Assembly: GCA_907163375.1 (NCBI GenBank)
Contig: CAJQUW010006126.1
Location: 245,992-309,991 of the forward strand
Direction of reading: 5' to 3'
Origin: Prostheceraeus crozeri
Lineage: Eukaryota; Platyhelminthes; Polycladida; Euryleptidae
DNA length: 64,000 nt
In this document: in pieces, positions 33,126 through 45,520 of the stretch
How the letters are laid out: each line of letters begins with the position of its first letter
Numbering within the stretch: position 1 is the stretch's first letter
The notes under the pieces: model-generated
The model's input: only the letters and a program-made list of their open reading frames with translations
Told to the model about the DNA's origin: nothing
The model's database searches: none
Made by a program: the position numbers and the translations under genes

Positions 33126-36109
33126 TGCTTAATCAACACCAATTGTTAAGTTCACCATAAATAGAAATGTCCCTGAATTGCTTGAATATATGAATTGTCA
33201 AAACGCTTGGAATTCGTTTTGATAATGAACATCTATTATTTATTATCGTCAATTAAACAATTTTAAACGGGTGAACTGACATAGTTCAACTTGTAACAGC
33301 AGCCTTCCTTTCCTTTCTGAAATATTCAGGAAAACGAGATTCAGTTGGTGAGATGTCATTATTGACAATTTTCAATCACTTGATGGCGTCGATAATGAAT
33401 TTTCTCTCCTTACAAAATGTATCTTCATAAAAAACCTATATGTTTGATTGGGTTACCTTTAAGTTGCATTAGCTAATTACTCTCGTGATCAGTTTCTCTT
33501 GGTTGAATTAGGAACTTACCACCTTCTGATCGCTGATCCAACTGATAAGTCACTTAAAGAACTGATGTAAATAATAATGTGTAGAAGCTCACGTGCTAAC
33601 TAACAAATCAAATTTCTTTAGCACTTTAAAATCAAGTATATAATATTCAAAATATTCAATTAACCCATTCAATCCAATAATTGATGAGACTACATCGAAT
33701 CACAACACAAATTGATGAGAGCATTGCTGGCATATCTCAAAACTTTGTGATACCCTGACACTTTTTAAGTGGCAGGAAAGTGAAAATAAGAATTATAGAT
33801 TGTTACATTAGATACTTTTCTATCCCCATCACTCATCACAGATCATTAGAAAATAAGCGTGGTAATTTATTGAAGATTTCAGAATGCTGGAGACACTAAA
33901 TAAATTGCTAAGTTAAACATTTTTGAGCATATGTCGTCTTAATCCACCCGTACGCATAATTTCTGAAAAATACAAATATTCATTCCTCGATCCCATTTCT
34001 TTGTAATTAAGACAAAGACATTTACTTGGCTTATTAGAGGGAGAGAGAGTATAGAAAACTCGTTATTTAAAGATGCGCTTGCTAACGATTCATTCTATTG
34101 AAGCTTGAAACCATGGCTTTATTTATCTCGCTAATGCATCATTTCCTCGATTTCCAAACATTGTCTGAAGATATGCATACGATGTTCTCTATCCCGGTGA
34201 TGATCCCGTGCAGAAGTTTGTGCTTCGATGCATCATTTTGCCGTAACTCTGTTCTTGGCTTTCATAAAACTTATTGATACTCGTTTTGTGAGTGTCCATT
34301 CGTAAATGCTTCATAACAACGAAAGAGACATTCTCCTTTGCTCAGCGCTTCGTCTGTTCTTGTAGAAGAACATGCACGGGATTTCATGGGTTTTACCTCA
34401 GACACAGGCTCCACAACTGTTGATATCTGTTCTGTGGAAGTGGCAATAGATCGACCGATGCAGACACACACAAGATAATCAATAAAAGACCGATGTCATA
34501 AATGAGAAGTAACAAACAGGACACCAAGTTAAAGAAAAGTTAAATGTACCAAAAGCACGCTGAAGCTTCGAGCACTGCTGGACATCTTCAAGTAATGTTC
34601 ACACCGTGCCAGCTGCAGTGTTAGCAATTTTTCTTACCTTAAAAAGTGCAACTTTTCATCTCAGAAGGTGTGGCTAAAGAATGGTTCGATGCAGTCTGTG
34701 CATTCAGAAGGAGTGTTCATTTTGTTCAACGATTTTTAGCCTTTTTGTGTGCGTCTTTCAAGCTTTCTTTTGCATTTTTTGCATTCAATTATCATATCAT
34801 TCTGTACTTTACTATCTCGTCATTCTGGTATACGAGCGTAATTTTGTACATTTAAGCTCTCTTTAACTTCATGTCTCTTTTGTTATTTCTTGCTGATGAC
34901 ATCAGTCTTTTTTATTATCTTGTGCATCTTTCTGTCTACTGGCACTTTTACAGAACAGATATCAACAGGTGCTGTCTGAGGTATAAATCATCAATTCCAT
35001 CAATTCCGCTCTTCAAAAAGAACGGACGAAGCGCCGAGCAAAGAAGAATGTCTTTTCCTCTGTTGTTAGTAACTTATTGAGGCTCAATCTTATTCAGGCA
35101 TTGATTGATTCACTTTCTTGATACTGTTTGCTCGTCTTTGCGTGAACAGATGAGAAAACATCCAAACCCTTATCTATTCAAAAGAAAAGTAGATCAGCAA
35201 AACCGTTGCGAATGTGTGCACAAATATTTGCATAGTAAAGCACTCGGTCTATTGAAAATAGGTTCCTCCTGACTTTGCTAATTTTTCGTTGCTTACCGTC
35301 CAGGCAGACAATTAGTGCTGCAAATGACATAGAAATCCGATCATCAGCAAATCTCTCATCACTCGTAGGAAATGGAGGCGATTACGCAAGACCAAAGTGA
35401 ATCTTTTTTGATGATATAGACACCTGCACATAGCGCTGATGTCTAAAGTCAACAAAGCACTTTCTAATCTGCACATTTAGTCAATCAATTCACGCATCCT
35501 GTCCTAAGCATGTAGTCAATTAAGCAGAAAACATGAGGGGTGATTCAACAATCAATTTCCTTCCTTTTGTCAACAGACACATTGCACGAATTGATGACAA
35601 CAATTCAGTGCCTCAATAAAAACGACACACATGAAGCTAAATTGACTGAAACGCATTTTCACCGATATACATTTTAACCGAAGACAGACTTTCCAATAAG
35701 CATCTGAAAAGATTGAAATACATGCTTTCTTTTTGGCTAGAATGTTGACAGACTATCACAACTATTTGAACTTCAATCTGAAGATTCGCAAAGATGAGGG
35801 GATCGCCTTCGTTTGCGACCAATGCAATAATTTCCAGATCAAAACAAAATATAGGATCGAAACGTTTCATCCTGTAGGCAGCATCAGTCGGTTGAATTGT
35901 GAGCGATTATTCCGCATTTAATGCAAAGAACATTTTCTTAGAGTAAAACTGCCGCTAAAAATCATCGTTAATGCAAATTAAAAATTCCAAACTGGCAAAT
36001 GGTGTCAGTACTTACATCACGTGAATTTTCAATCATGTTAGACGCTTCTTTTCACTATCATTTTGAAAAAATAAATTGAAAAGGTTTAAAAAGCTACCTA
36101 GCGATTTTG
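33126..36109. other. Mostly featureless region with one exon-like segment
   Basis: No transposon ends were seen. A minus-strand open frame at 34271-34471 and several on the plus strand at 34640-35080 lack family motifs. The best exon-like stretch is 35752-35921. Confidence 0.4.
35752..35921 (+). CDS. Possible terminal exon, unidentified
   Basis: A plausible acceptor (tggctagaatgttgacag) precedes an open stretch reading YHNYLNFNLKIRKDEG, IAFVCDQCNNFQIKTKYR, HPVGSISRLNCERLFRI, stop. It has a CxxC pair and a more protein-like composition than nearby frames. No family is recognised and the start is a guess; chance remains possible because the complementary strand is open too. Confidence 0.25.
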
Positions 36110-36363
36110 AATATTGCTCTTAACTGCTTGACTCTGCATGTAGTTATTGTAGTAGTTCATGACTCTGCATGTAGTAAGATGCTTTCGTCCAACAGCACTT
36201 CTGCTGTGTTAAGATCAACTGCATTGAGGCAACAAATGCTGCTCTTCAAATGAATTTGATTACAAAATGAAAACAAGCGATTTTGTGAAATATACATGAT
36301 ATAATTAAAATATACAAAAGATAAAGATACACAAAAATAAAAATAGAATAGAAAGAACAAAAA

Positions 36364-37041
36364 CGAAGGATGAGAGTCTTTGTAGTGGAAACAATCGTCT
36401 GCAAAGCCTCATAACACGAGTGAATATCGTCAGCAGTGAACGAGTAGGCTTTGAAGACGACGTTTAGAAAGTCGTAGAAAGCCTTTCCTTAGTTTTAAAA
36501 TTGAAGCAACTGCATTGTATCCATGCTCGTCAGCTGCCAAGTGCACGACATTTTCTTTTACTCCAGCCCAGGTGTAGTTGACGATGAGCTGTCCTGAAGG
36601 GTTCATTGAGTTTATGAAGTCCTCGGAGAGACACCTCCCTAAGAAACGGATGCCGCAGGGGTTGGTATCACACATCCTGACGCGCCCCCGCACTATCAGG
36701 CCGAGTCGAGGGAGAATTCTCGGCATTGTTGCCATCTCGGAAAGAAGATCGCAGCCGATGCTCGAGCTGGCATATTCATCGATCGAGGCAGCACGAGCAT
36801 CGGCAGAATGTCGTCGTCGTCGGAGTTGAGCCATTGGATGGCCAGCAGCTTGCCGTTGAGGTCGCAACGCATTATCATCGCCCTCCACAGAAACAGGCCG
36901 TGTCTGAGGCTGTCCTTTGTGGAGTTCATGGCCACGAACTGCCGGCTGAATTGTAGAGTCCTTGCACTTTCTCCTCGTTCGTCCATGAATTCGTCCAGCA
37001 AGGACTTGTTGGGTGAAAGCGCGGCAGTTTGACTTGAATGG
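36364..37041 (-). pseudogene. Pumilio-like repeat gene, copy G2, deleted
   Basis: Matches the intact copy at 58313-59128 over most of its length, then diverges upstream at about 37045, losing the splice acceptor and first codons. Two lesions are clear: a 13-nt deletion near 36780 ('attcatcgatcgaggcagc' lacks the segment encoding SRVCKNF) and a loss of about 100 nt near 36490, just after the codons for AADEHGY. The original stop is also lost. It is separated from the segmental duplications by unrelated sequence, so it is an independent copy. Its 3' flank (36180-36360) is shared with the other copies. Confidence 0.75.
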
Positions 37042-37349
37042 TCATCCGGTCCCTTATATCTTGTCTCTTATATCAAGTCTTTTATATCTATGCAGAGGCG
37101 ATGAAAATCTTTAGGCTTTGATACTTGAGGGCCGTCAAGGCGCATCGCGTCCCGTCATCAGAAGAATGACTGACTTGCATGTATTTGAACACGTCTCATG
37201 TCGGCCATGACACAACATCAAACATCTGACGACGTCATGAAATGCTACGTCATAAAGTAAAGATAGTACACTAGCAAAGTCAATGAAGTGAGTCAAAAAG
37301 TCGGAAAATCTTATCAAGAGAAGAAAGAAACAACTAGATTACATCAGTA

Positions 37350-38160
37350 CCTGTCTATAACGACCACCTCTCTGCCAAGCAAATAAAGTCCTAGACAGGT
37401 GGTCGTTATTAGCAGGTAAACTTTTGGCTACTACCTTTTTACATGATATATGACATTATAGTAATATCCAATCATAAGCCTACGCGTACTCACACGTCCA
37501 ACACAAGATGATTGCACGAATGATACTAGCTTTTATGGTTTCAGAGGTTATAAAAGTGTCTATTCAGAGGGCCTATTACGCAAGATTTAATGAAAATTTA
37601 GAAAACTGTAGAAATATAACAGTGGCCTAATGTGATACACAAACACAAGTATAAAACGCACATTAATCAATGAGAAAATGTGAAGATACACTGTATTAGG
37701 CACTGAATGTAGACATTATGTAAAACTATGAGATTATACCACCGGTGCAATTATGTAGAATAAATTTAGATGTAGGCCTATTACAGTATGTACATTGTAC
37801 ATGTAGGTACTCGATTGTGCTTTTAGCATACAAGTTAACTTTCTTCACGCATACAAGTTAACTTCAATGCGTCATGTGGTACCAGAATACTTAAGCCTAC
37901 ATAATATGTGTATATGAAATGTACATGTACAATAAGACTATTGCTGTTTGTCTGTTATTAATGCATAAAGTTAGCGAGACATCTACACATCCCCGAAATC
38001 TGCGGTCGCATTAAACAGGGATCAGAGAACAATTTGCCAAATTAATGAGGTCGTAAGTCGCGTTAGACAGGAAGTCGTTATGCATAGGTTGAATTATGTA
38101 AGAGATATAATAATTTTGCATCGGTGCCAATTTTTGGCCGTAGTCGACAGGAAGTCGTTA
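37350..38160. repeat. Repeat with GACAGG-NN-GTCGTTA iterations
   Basis: gacaggtggtcgtta (37394-37408) forms a hairpin with taacgaccacctctctgcc (37358-37376), and two more versions, gacaggaagtcgtta, occur at 38066-38080 and 38146-38160. The layout (inverted termini plus internal iterations) looks like a non-autonomous DNA element. The same array is at 50030-50840 in duplication copy 2. No ORF; target duplication not assigned. Confidence 0.55.
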
Positions 38161-38238
38161 AAAGCAGGATCGTTAATGACAGGGAGCACTGTCCCAAGAA
38201 GAACCAATGTCATGCTTCATCTTGTTGCTGTTGTTGCA

Positions 38239-38621
38239 CTATTTAGTCTCATAGGCCTCCTTCACGACTCGCCCTTTCCAAGACCAGTCACGGTCATTGA
38301 CAGTTGCATTGTAGATGTCAATCAAATGTCCGCTTTCTGCACATGCTTTAGCCATTTCTGATCGATCAACGTATAACTCACGAATTGCGCGTGTATGTTC
38401 TTTTCTTCTTTCTTCCGAACTCCATCCTCTCTCCCCAACATAATTCCAATTACAATTTTCGCACTTCACACCACCCCAAAGGCTTTTGGAGGAACCGGGC
38501 GTTTCGGGACCAATGTGGATCGAAGTGTTGCTTTCGACCTGATCGCTACCCTGAAACCGACTTCCGACAGTATGCCAGCCACTCGCTCTGGCACTCCAGG
38601 AAACTATGGAAGTGGCATACG
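38239..38621 (-). pseudogene. Penelope-like RT C-terminus and GIY-YIG relic (copy 1)
   Basis: Minus-strand reading: VPERVAGILSEVGFRV, KATLRSTLVPKRPVPPKAFG (the PLE linker with the TLRxxL motif), a one-base frameshift, then CENCNWNYVGERG, RRKEHTRAI, CAESGHLIDI and KEAYETK, the GIY-YIG endonuclease with its CxxC pair, YVG, Arg/EH and GH motifs. An in-frame stop precedes FPGVPER. The fragment abuts the splice-acceptor remnant of the pumilio-like gene at 38715-38734. It is a different PLE lineage from the one at 20-23 kb. Confidence 0.82.
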
Positions 38622-38714
38622 TTTGGAAGAAGACTCACCGCTGCTTGAACGAACTTGCCAGCCCCTTGAAATTTCCTTTTTGCTGCAGACGTTCCTCTCT
38701 AATGCATGATTCCA

Positions 38715-39030
38715 AAGTATCTCCTGTCGTAGCACTGAAATCATCAAGAAAATAGGTAGTTAAGTAGTACTTCGAATAATCGAAGGCTAGTGAGTTACAT
38801 ATGCTAATTGCACAGAAAATGTCATGATTTATTCACAAAAATTGCAAACGAATTTAGAAATTTGGATGATAGACGAGCGATTGATCAACTCATGGTATTT
38901 TTAGTAATGAATCGTCAGATGATTGTTCATTTTGCATTTTCTAAACTTTGGAAGTGATGTTTACTGCTGGTTTTTGAGAAGAGGAGACTAGCATGAGCAT
39001 TATAGGGTATTTTGCAAAAAGCTTTGATGT
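38715..39030 (-). pseudogene. Acceptor and intron remnant of the pumilio-like gene
   Basis: Plus-strand ctcctgtcgtagca followed by ctgaaatcatcaagaaaata is the exon start plus intron end seen at copies 9822, 45126 and 59128, and about 300 bp of the intron follows (shared gaatttagaaatttggatga, ggaagtgatgttta). The exon itself is gone after about 20 nt and is replaced by PLE sequence. This marks a further, destroyed gene copy. Confidence 0.7.
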
Positions 39031-40187
39031 CGGGCGGAAAAAGATAAGAGTTGGCATATCATCATGCTGCACATCTTTTACTTTCGGAGAGCTAGCTATC
39101 GCTATCCCAGTTGCTCTATTTCACTGCTAGTCCCATTAGCCGCTCGTCTTTTGCCTGACAGCTTGATCTAAAGTTTATTTCACTTCATTCATTGTAAATC
39201 ACTTATCAAGAAGGTTTCAGAGGTAAGCGATTTTTGTTTTCTAACCCTGATTATACAGTGGCCTAAAGATGTAGCCGGCAACCGGTCCGCTCCGTTGTGC
39301 GAATTTCTGTGAAACGTATCTATAGGCTTAACGGCACAATTGTAAGAGTTGAGCACTTCTTCCTTTTTCCTACAGAAGCCTTCCAACTGATGCGAATTGA
39401 AGATACTCTAATGATTTTGTACAACTGCGGCTTCATACTACTTCCAAGTCATTGTTGTGAGCAGTAATTGAAAGTTCCAAATGTAGATTGAAGAACAAAT
39501 TGGCATATTCAGTTGCGACTGCGCATATTGAGTTATTCAGAATCTTGCTTGTTTGCTCAACGCTGAACGCTGACGTCATTCAGCTAGCGCTTTCACTTAT
39601 GTAAAAGTAATTCAGCTACACACTCTCTTCTGGACTACCTCTCGACTTCATCATTTTAACTCATTTCAAAGCTTTCCTCAAAACTGTTGGATTTCGCACA
39701 CTGGAAAGTCACTTTGCACGGCTACTTGAACTATGCCGCAGAGATTATTTTACCACTCAGCTGCCGGCACGATCCAGTCGCCTCTAAAACTTGGAACATT
39801 TGACCGCTGACACCCCTAGTTGAATAAACATATATAGAAGATTTACCGTCTCGAAAGTTTATCATCAGAAAATGAGTCACAGCTGTTTTCCTGATGTTAT
39901 TTATGATGACATAATAGAGCTGCGCAACAAATGTCTTCTTGGGTAATAGAAAGTTAAACTTAGTACCTTCAAAGTCAAACTCAAGTATTTTTCTATTTCA
40001 TAAAAATATTTTTATATTTTTGTATTGCTTCTTACAACATTAACATGGATTTTTGAGGGAAACAATGCATTAAAAACATTTAAGCGCCTTAAAATGTCCT
40101 ACATTGTCTACCTATATTCCTAAATCTATGGCGCAATGATATAGGAATAATGGCATTACCATGCCGTCATTTTTCAATACTTATAAC

Positions 40188-40879
40188 TAGACAGCGACAA
40201 TTTAGGTGAATCACCTAAAATAAATTTTTTACCTAAATTCTAGATATTTTATAAAAAACACCTAAATATTGTCATTGCGACAAAAACGTGAAATTTGATT
40301 AACTCATCTGCATGTACTCATATTGGAAAACATTGAGAAAATTGTAGTAACGAATTACTTTTATAATCGGAATAATGAAGACATTAATGAGTGATTCTGG
40401 GCAGTGCCACATGTTTCTGGTCACAGTTTCTAATTATTTTATATACATTTATAGAGTTTATATTGCATTTCAAATACGAGTAATTTTGATCTGTTTGACA
40501 CATACACAATTGTACAATTGAATTGTCAATATACCTTTTCAAACATATATACTTAGTTGCTAATGTTTCATCTGTGCAGTTGTTGTAGCTTGAATAAATT
40601 CGTTCCGAATCGCCATTAAATCTAGGCTTTACTTGTCATTATCTTTTCTATTCTTTTTTTGAACTTATACGTAGGTTATTGTAGTGGTATTTGTTTACAA
40701 AATGGCTACCGAAAAAAGCACAATTCATGGAAATAAACAAAAACTACCATTGCTCTCAATGAATCTAGATATTTTGATGGATTTTTGATTCACCTAAATA
40801 AACAACCTAAATTTGTAAAATTATTCACCTATTAAAAACCTAAAATGACAAAAATATTCACCTAAGATGTCGCTGTCTA
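40188..40879. mobile_element. Non-autonomous hAT-like element with perfect TSD
   Basis: Inverted termini tagacagcgacaatttaggt (40188) and the reverse complement of gatgtcgctgtcta (ends 40879) are flanked by perfect 8-bp duplications cttataac (40180-40187, 40880-40887). Duplication copy 2 keeps the empty site with a single cttataac at 52826-52833. Subterminal 'cacctaaa' or 'acctaaat' words are iterated at both ends. No coding capacity in 692 bp. Confidence 0.92.
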
Positions 40880-41208
40880 CTTATAACATAGAAGTCACTG
40901 CTAAGATCATAGACTTCTAAATTGTAGAAGGATGTCCTGATACAGGAAGTCTATGGATAGATGTATAAACTTCTAAGTAGACAATGGAAATACCACATGA
41001 GATTTAAGGGTAAGTAATGTACAAATCGTCGGCCTCTGATTTGTACATTACTTACCTTGAAATCTCACATGGTATTCCGATATTGTTGTCTTCCTTTTTC
41101 CACATTGTATCATAACTCAAATACGCACATTATATTCGTAACGATGGGCACAGGTAGTACGGCGGCGTTAATGTGAAGATAATTTGTTCCACGACGTTGA
41201 GTTTGTAT

Positions 41209-41250
41209 TATAAATAAAAAGCCGATATTTCACAGCACAGTTCAGTCAGG
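41209..41250 (+). promoter_or_regulatory. Core-promoter-like TATA and initiator in foldback repeat
   Basis: TATAAATA (41209-41216) is followed 33 nt later by ttcagtcagg (TCAGTC at 41242-41247), an initiator-like word. The pair is conserved at 53155-53193; at 3440 the TATA has changed to cataaata. Conservation may reflect shared descent only. No ORF follows within a few hundred bases. Confidence 0.3.
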
Positions 41251-41479
41251 ACAGACTGAAATGCACATCTCGCGAAGCAAGGCGTCAGCATAACTTAGAC
41301 AGAATGACGTCGGTGACAGCATGCCAAAAAATATACGCGCATATTCGGAAGACTTTTTATGTGGCCTCTGACATTACTTACCTTGAAGTCTCATATGGTA
41401 TTCCTACATTGTGGAAGAATGCAAGAAAGATGGACGTTTTGCACTTGTTGCGTAAATAACTGTAGGAAGATTTTGTACA

Positions 41480-44110
41480 GTGAGGACTAGGAAAAGAGAG
41501 CACGTGAAGAATAATTCGTTGTTAGTTTACCAACATGTTCGGGATAGACATTCTATCGATCCATCTTTGAGTTGTAGCAATTGGACCATTTTGCATAGAC
41601 ATCGAAGTAATTGGACGGTCAGGCGAAATGTTAAACTGACTGAAATCAAAATGCCCTGATATAAATGGTAAATTCCATGTGAAACAGGACACACATGTGA
41701 CTTTTTCAAATTCAAAATTATGCGCAAACAGTTGCACGGTTACTTTTGCTGTGTCATGAAGTGTATGAAGCCCCCCTTAGTTGATACCATTCTGTCATTA
41801 TTAATTAAATATAAATACCTCAAAGACAAATCATTTTCTCGGTTTTTTGACGCAATACTAGGCTGAAAAGTGAACTATCAAAAGGATGAAATTTTAGTGA
41901 TATGATGTGATTATGTGTTCAAAGTGATCATTCTCATACTATTTACACCCGCCAGTCACCGACCTTGGCCATAGGATGTTCTGATAGTCATGTCACTAAA
42001 ATGCAACGAGATATCGAGAAACTACTTTTCTGCAGGATTGCTCATGACTGAGATACAAAGTGTTGTTCATATTTCATCTTTTCCTTCTTCAAGCTGTTGT
42101 TAATAACATACTGCCGCAGCAGAAGCATCGGAGGTCCTTAACTTCAGCAAATCATCCTCAAAACATGTAACGAAAGAGCGCGTTCGGTACCTGTTGTCCT
42201 ATTTCGTTTATTTGTTGGAAAATTGTATTCATACCATGTGACCTATGAAACATTTAACGTAAAGCTGCTCAAATTATTAATACATTGAAACTATCGTCAT
42301 GCTATCATTGAGCGACTTACACTCTCCTTCATGCTGTCTGATTTCACTTATTTTTTTTAAGAAACTCTCTCCCTGAGCTAGCGCGATGGCGATGTCTTAT
42401 GTATACTTTTTGAAATCATCTAGTCAGTGCCTTCTCCATAATTATTTAAAGGAAGACAGCCTGTATATTACTGTTGACATCCCCATTATGAGAATTCTTC
42501 TGTTTGCTGTCACTTTTACTTGGAAATTTGATATGCCGGGTATTTCCAATCGTGCAAAAATGCAACATGAAGTGATGCACTAGTTCTCAGTCCGATAAGA
42601 TTACTTGAACTATTTGAGTTTCAAAATGCATGCGTGCCGTCGTACACAGCTAATCAGATATCTATGACGCACCACATCGCTGTCTCGAAATTTGAAGTAG
42701 TGATAGATGCCAGCATGAACACACAGCATTAACATTTCAAATTATCAAAGCTCTGGCAATAGGGGCTCTGTGTGCTAACGGCGAATATCCAAATGCCATT
42801 ACTGCGCAGTTTTGAAGTTGACCAAGGAAGCACATCGAAATGTCTGTCACATTCTGAGCGAGGAAAGGTTTCTGAGCTAAAGATGATCAGGGACTCAAAA
42901 ACAAAGAAAAATAGAGCAACTTCCCATACAAGAACAAAATGAAAAGAGGATCAGCTAAAGTACGGAGCATTGAAGCATGGTACAAAAGTGTGTGACTGAA
43001 ATTTCAGCGACAAGGAATTCTCGACAACATGAACGAATCAATCAACGGCATCTGCTCCTTCAAGTCGGTTTTTGCGAGTGCAGAATTCCTGCATTAACAT
43101 GTGCGTAGCCCTACATCTACTTCTGGTTTCAACCGAATCACATTATAGCTACTTCTCCCTGAAGAGCAAATGTTTGTATTTCTATAATACAACCACAATA
43201 CCCTAATTCACTGCTTGTGCCAAATAATGTAATGTAAAAAAGATAATGGGATGTAACGAGCGAGCAACATTCTACACAATCTGTTACATAGAATATGGTA
43301 TTTTTCAAGGAGAAATTGATAGGTGCTTAATTTATGCATTATCTATGGCAACTACAGAGATTTTTGAAATCATATTCAGTCTAAGAGAGAAGATTTTTTT
43401 AAAATTGAAGAGGTTATAAAAGCCATGTCAGAATTTTGTGACGAGCGAACATGGTGCAAATTGGCGCCTTGTGGTTATACTAAAGATTCGCTGAACATAA
43501 TACCTAGTTATGTGATTCTATGACAAAAATGCGACAAAACTATGCATGAAAAGATTTATGATAATGACTTGGCAAATAAACACAGCAGCTGTAAGTGCTA
43601 CACAGTGCAACCAGCGAACAAGAGGAATTTACCAAATGTACAATTATGGGATCTTTTGTTTTATACTCCGTGTTCAAGCCAAAACGAAATGTTGGAGAAC
43701 TTTATTGTTTTTAATAGACATCTTGGTCGAAGAAGTATCCTGCTTTCCATCAACAAGATTTTAGTTTGCAAAATTTCACCGTCGATCAGATGCTCTCATA
43801 TGCAATGTACATGCAACTCTACATAATATGTCTGCCGTGAGATAGTTTTGCTATATGAACTTCACATCATTGCATGTTTGCATATATGTCGACATCGCAA
43901 ATTGATAACGGCAATGTTTTTTAGCTTGGATTGGTCATCATCTCCACACAATGTAGTGGAAATCACTAACAGTACAAATTTTATAATATTTCACTAATCT
44001 CCGTCAACAGTTTGTTGACTTTTCTCAGATTAAGTACATGATGTAAATTACATTAGCTACACATGCTTCCATTCTTGATCATTGAAAAATTTCTAATGAT
44101 TATGAATGCT
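41480..44110. other. Duplicated non-coding block of the pumilio-like unit
   Basis: Collinear with 55335-58080 in copy 2. Open frames such as 42386-42583 and 43542-43826 are preserved in both copies but without family motifs, and the reading frames are not favoured over the surrounding DNA. The diverged unit at 8.2 kb lacks most of this block. Confidence 0.45.
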
Positions 44111-44323
44111 GCTATAAATTCCTTGTCTAGAAGTAGGATGCTTTCGTTCAACAACACTTCTGATGTTTTGAAATCAACTGCATTGAGGCAACAAATGCTG
44201 CTCTTCAAATGAATTCGATTACAAAACAAAAACAAACGATTTTATGAAATATACATGATATAATTAAAATATACAAAAGATAAAAATTACAAAGAAAATA
44301 AAAAAAAGATAATAGAAATAACA

Positions 44324-45126
44324 TTAACAAAATATGAGTGTTTCTGTAGTCGAAACAGTCGTCTCCAAAGCCTCATAACACGAGTGAATGTTGTCAGGAG
44401 TGAATGAGTAGGCTTTGAAGACGATGTTTAGAAAGTCATAAAACGTTAGGTCAACATTCTGTAGCACTTCATTCATCAGCTGTTCTCCGTGGATTGGACG
44501 ATTTTGACGAGAAAGTCGTTTATTTCAACGTCTTTCTTTAATGCAAGGATTGCAGCAACTGCCTTGTAGCCGTGCTCGTCAGCTGCCAAACGAACGACAT
44601 TTTCTTTTACTCCAACACAAATGTAGTTAATGATGAGCTCTCCTGTCGGATCCATGGATTGTATGAAGTCCTCGGAGAGACACCTCCCTAAGAACCGGAT
44701 GCCGCAGGGGTTGGTAGCACACATCCTGACGCGTCCTCGCACTATCAGGCCGAGTCGAGGGAGAATTCTCGGCATTGTTGCCATCTCGGCAAGGAGATCG
44801 CAGCCGATGCTCGAGCTGACATATTCATCGAAGTTTTTACAAACTCGAGACAGCACGAGCATCGGCAGAATGTCGTCGTCGTCGGAGTTGAGCCATTGGA
44901 TGGCCAGCAGCTTGCCGTAGAGGTCGCAACGCATGATCATCGCCCTCCATAGAAACAGGCCGTGTCTGAGGCTGTCCTTTGTGGAGTTCATGGCCACGAA
45001 CTGCCGGCTGAATTGCAGAGTCCTTGCGCTTTCACCCAGTTCGTCCAAGAACTCATCCAGCAAGGACTTGTTGGGTGAAAGCGCGGCAGCTTGAACGGAG
45101 TGGTTGTCAAGTCTCCTGTCGAAGCA
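44324..45126 (-). pseudogene. Pumilio-like repeat gene, copy G3, frameshifted late
   Basis: Same exon as 58313-59128, with intact acceptor at 45126, opening CYDR in phase 0 (here 'cgaagca' gives CFDR). The frame is open for about 217 codons through SSSIGCDLLAEMA, CGIRFLGRCL and AADEHGYKAVAAIL, then a 16-nt deletion near 44495 (region encoding HHWLPKPHG) shifts it to an early stop at 44476. The last 50 or so residues of the family are lost. It has an extra Asp codon in the NSDDDDILP stretch, from a gac/gtc triplet run. A shortened protein is conceivable. Confidence 0.72.
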
Positions 45127-45520
45127 CTGAAATCATCAAGAAAAAATGCAGTTCAGTAATACTTCGAATAAGCGAAGGCTAGTGAGTTACACATGTTAAT
45201 TACACACAAAAGGCTATGATTTATTCACGAAAATTGAAAGTGAATTTAGGAATTTGGATGATTGACGATTGTAGTACATCTATCAGATGATTGATTATAC
45301 TATATACATTTTCGAAACTTTGGAAGTGATGTTTAATGGTGAAATTTGAGAAGAGAGATTAGCATGAGCATCATAGGATCTTTTGCGAAGCGCTTCGACG
45401 TCGGAAGGACATTTTGATAGATCAGGGTCGAACTAGTCGCTAAATTTAAGAGTCATGAGCATTTTGTAGAATTCTATTTCTGTATTTTGTATTTCTCTAC
45501 TTTGTAGAATTTCTATGTGT

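Larger units (their letters stand above)
40040..41415. repeat. Foldback repeat family, copy b
   Basis: Same family as 2790-3590 and 52690-53370, with hairpins such as catagacttctaaattgtag paired with gaagtctatg and ccacatgagattt paired with aaatctcacatgg. It is interrupted by the 692-bp element at 40188-40879. A second partial hairpin arm recurs at 41360-41410. Confidence 0.75.

Noticed and set aside
38395-38709. Plus-strand 104-residue open frame, also at 51071-51406
   Set aside because: It is antisense to the PLE linker and GIY-YIG relic, which has recognisable motifs on the other strand; openness is kept by duplication only.
39189-39386. Minus-strand 65-residue frame repeated at 51840-52037 as an upstream exon of a gene
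   Set aside because: Located in shared non-coding sequence; the diverged unit at 6.4 kb does not keep the frame.
42386-42583. Small plus-strand protein conserved in both duplication copies (56319-56516)
   Set aside because: Copies are too similar for conservation to mean selection; no motif and no splice signals.
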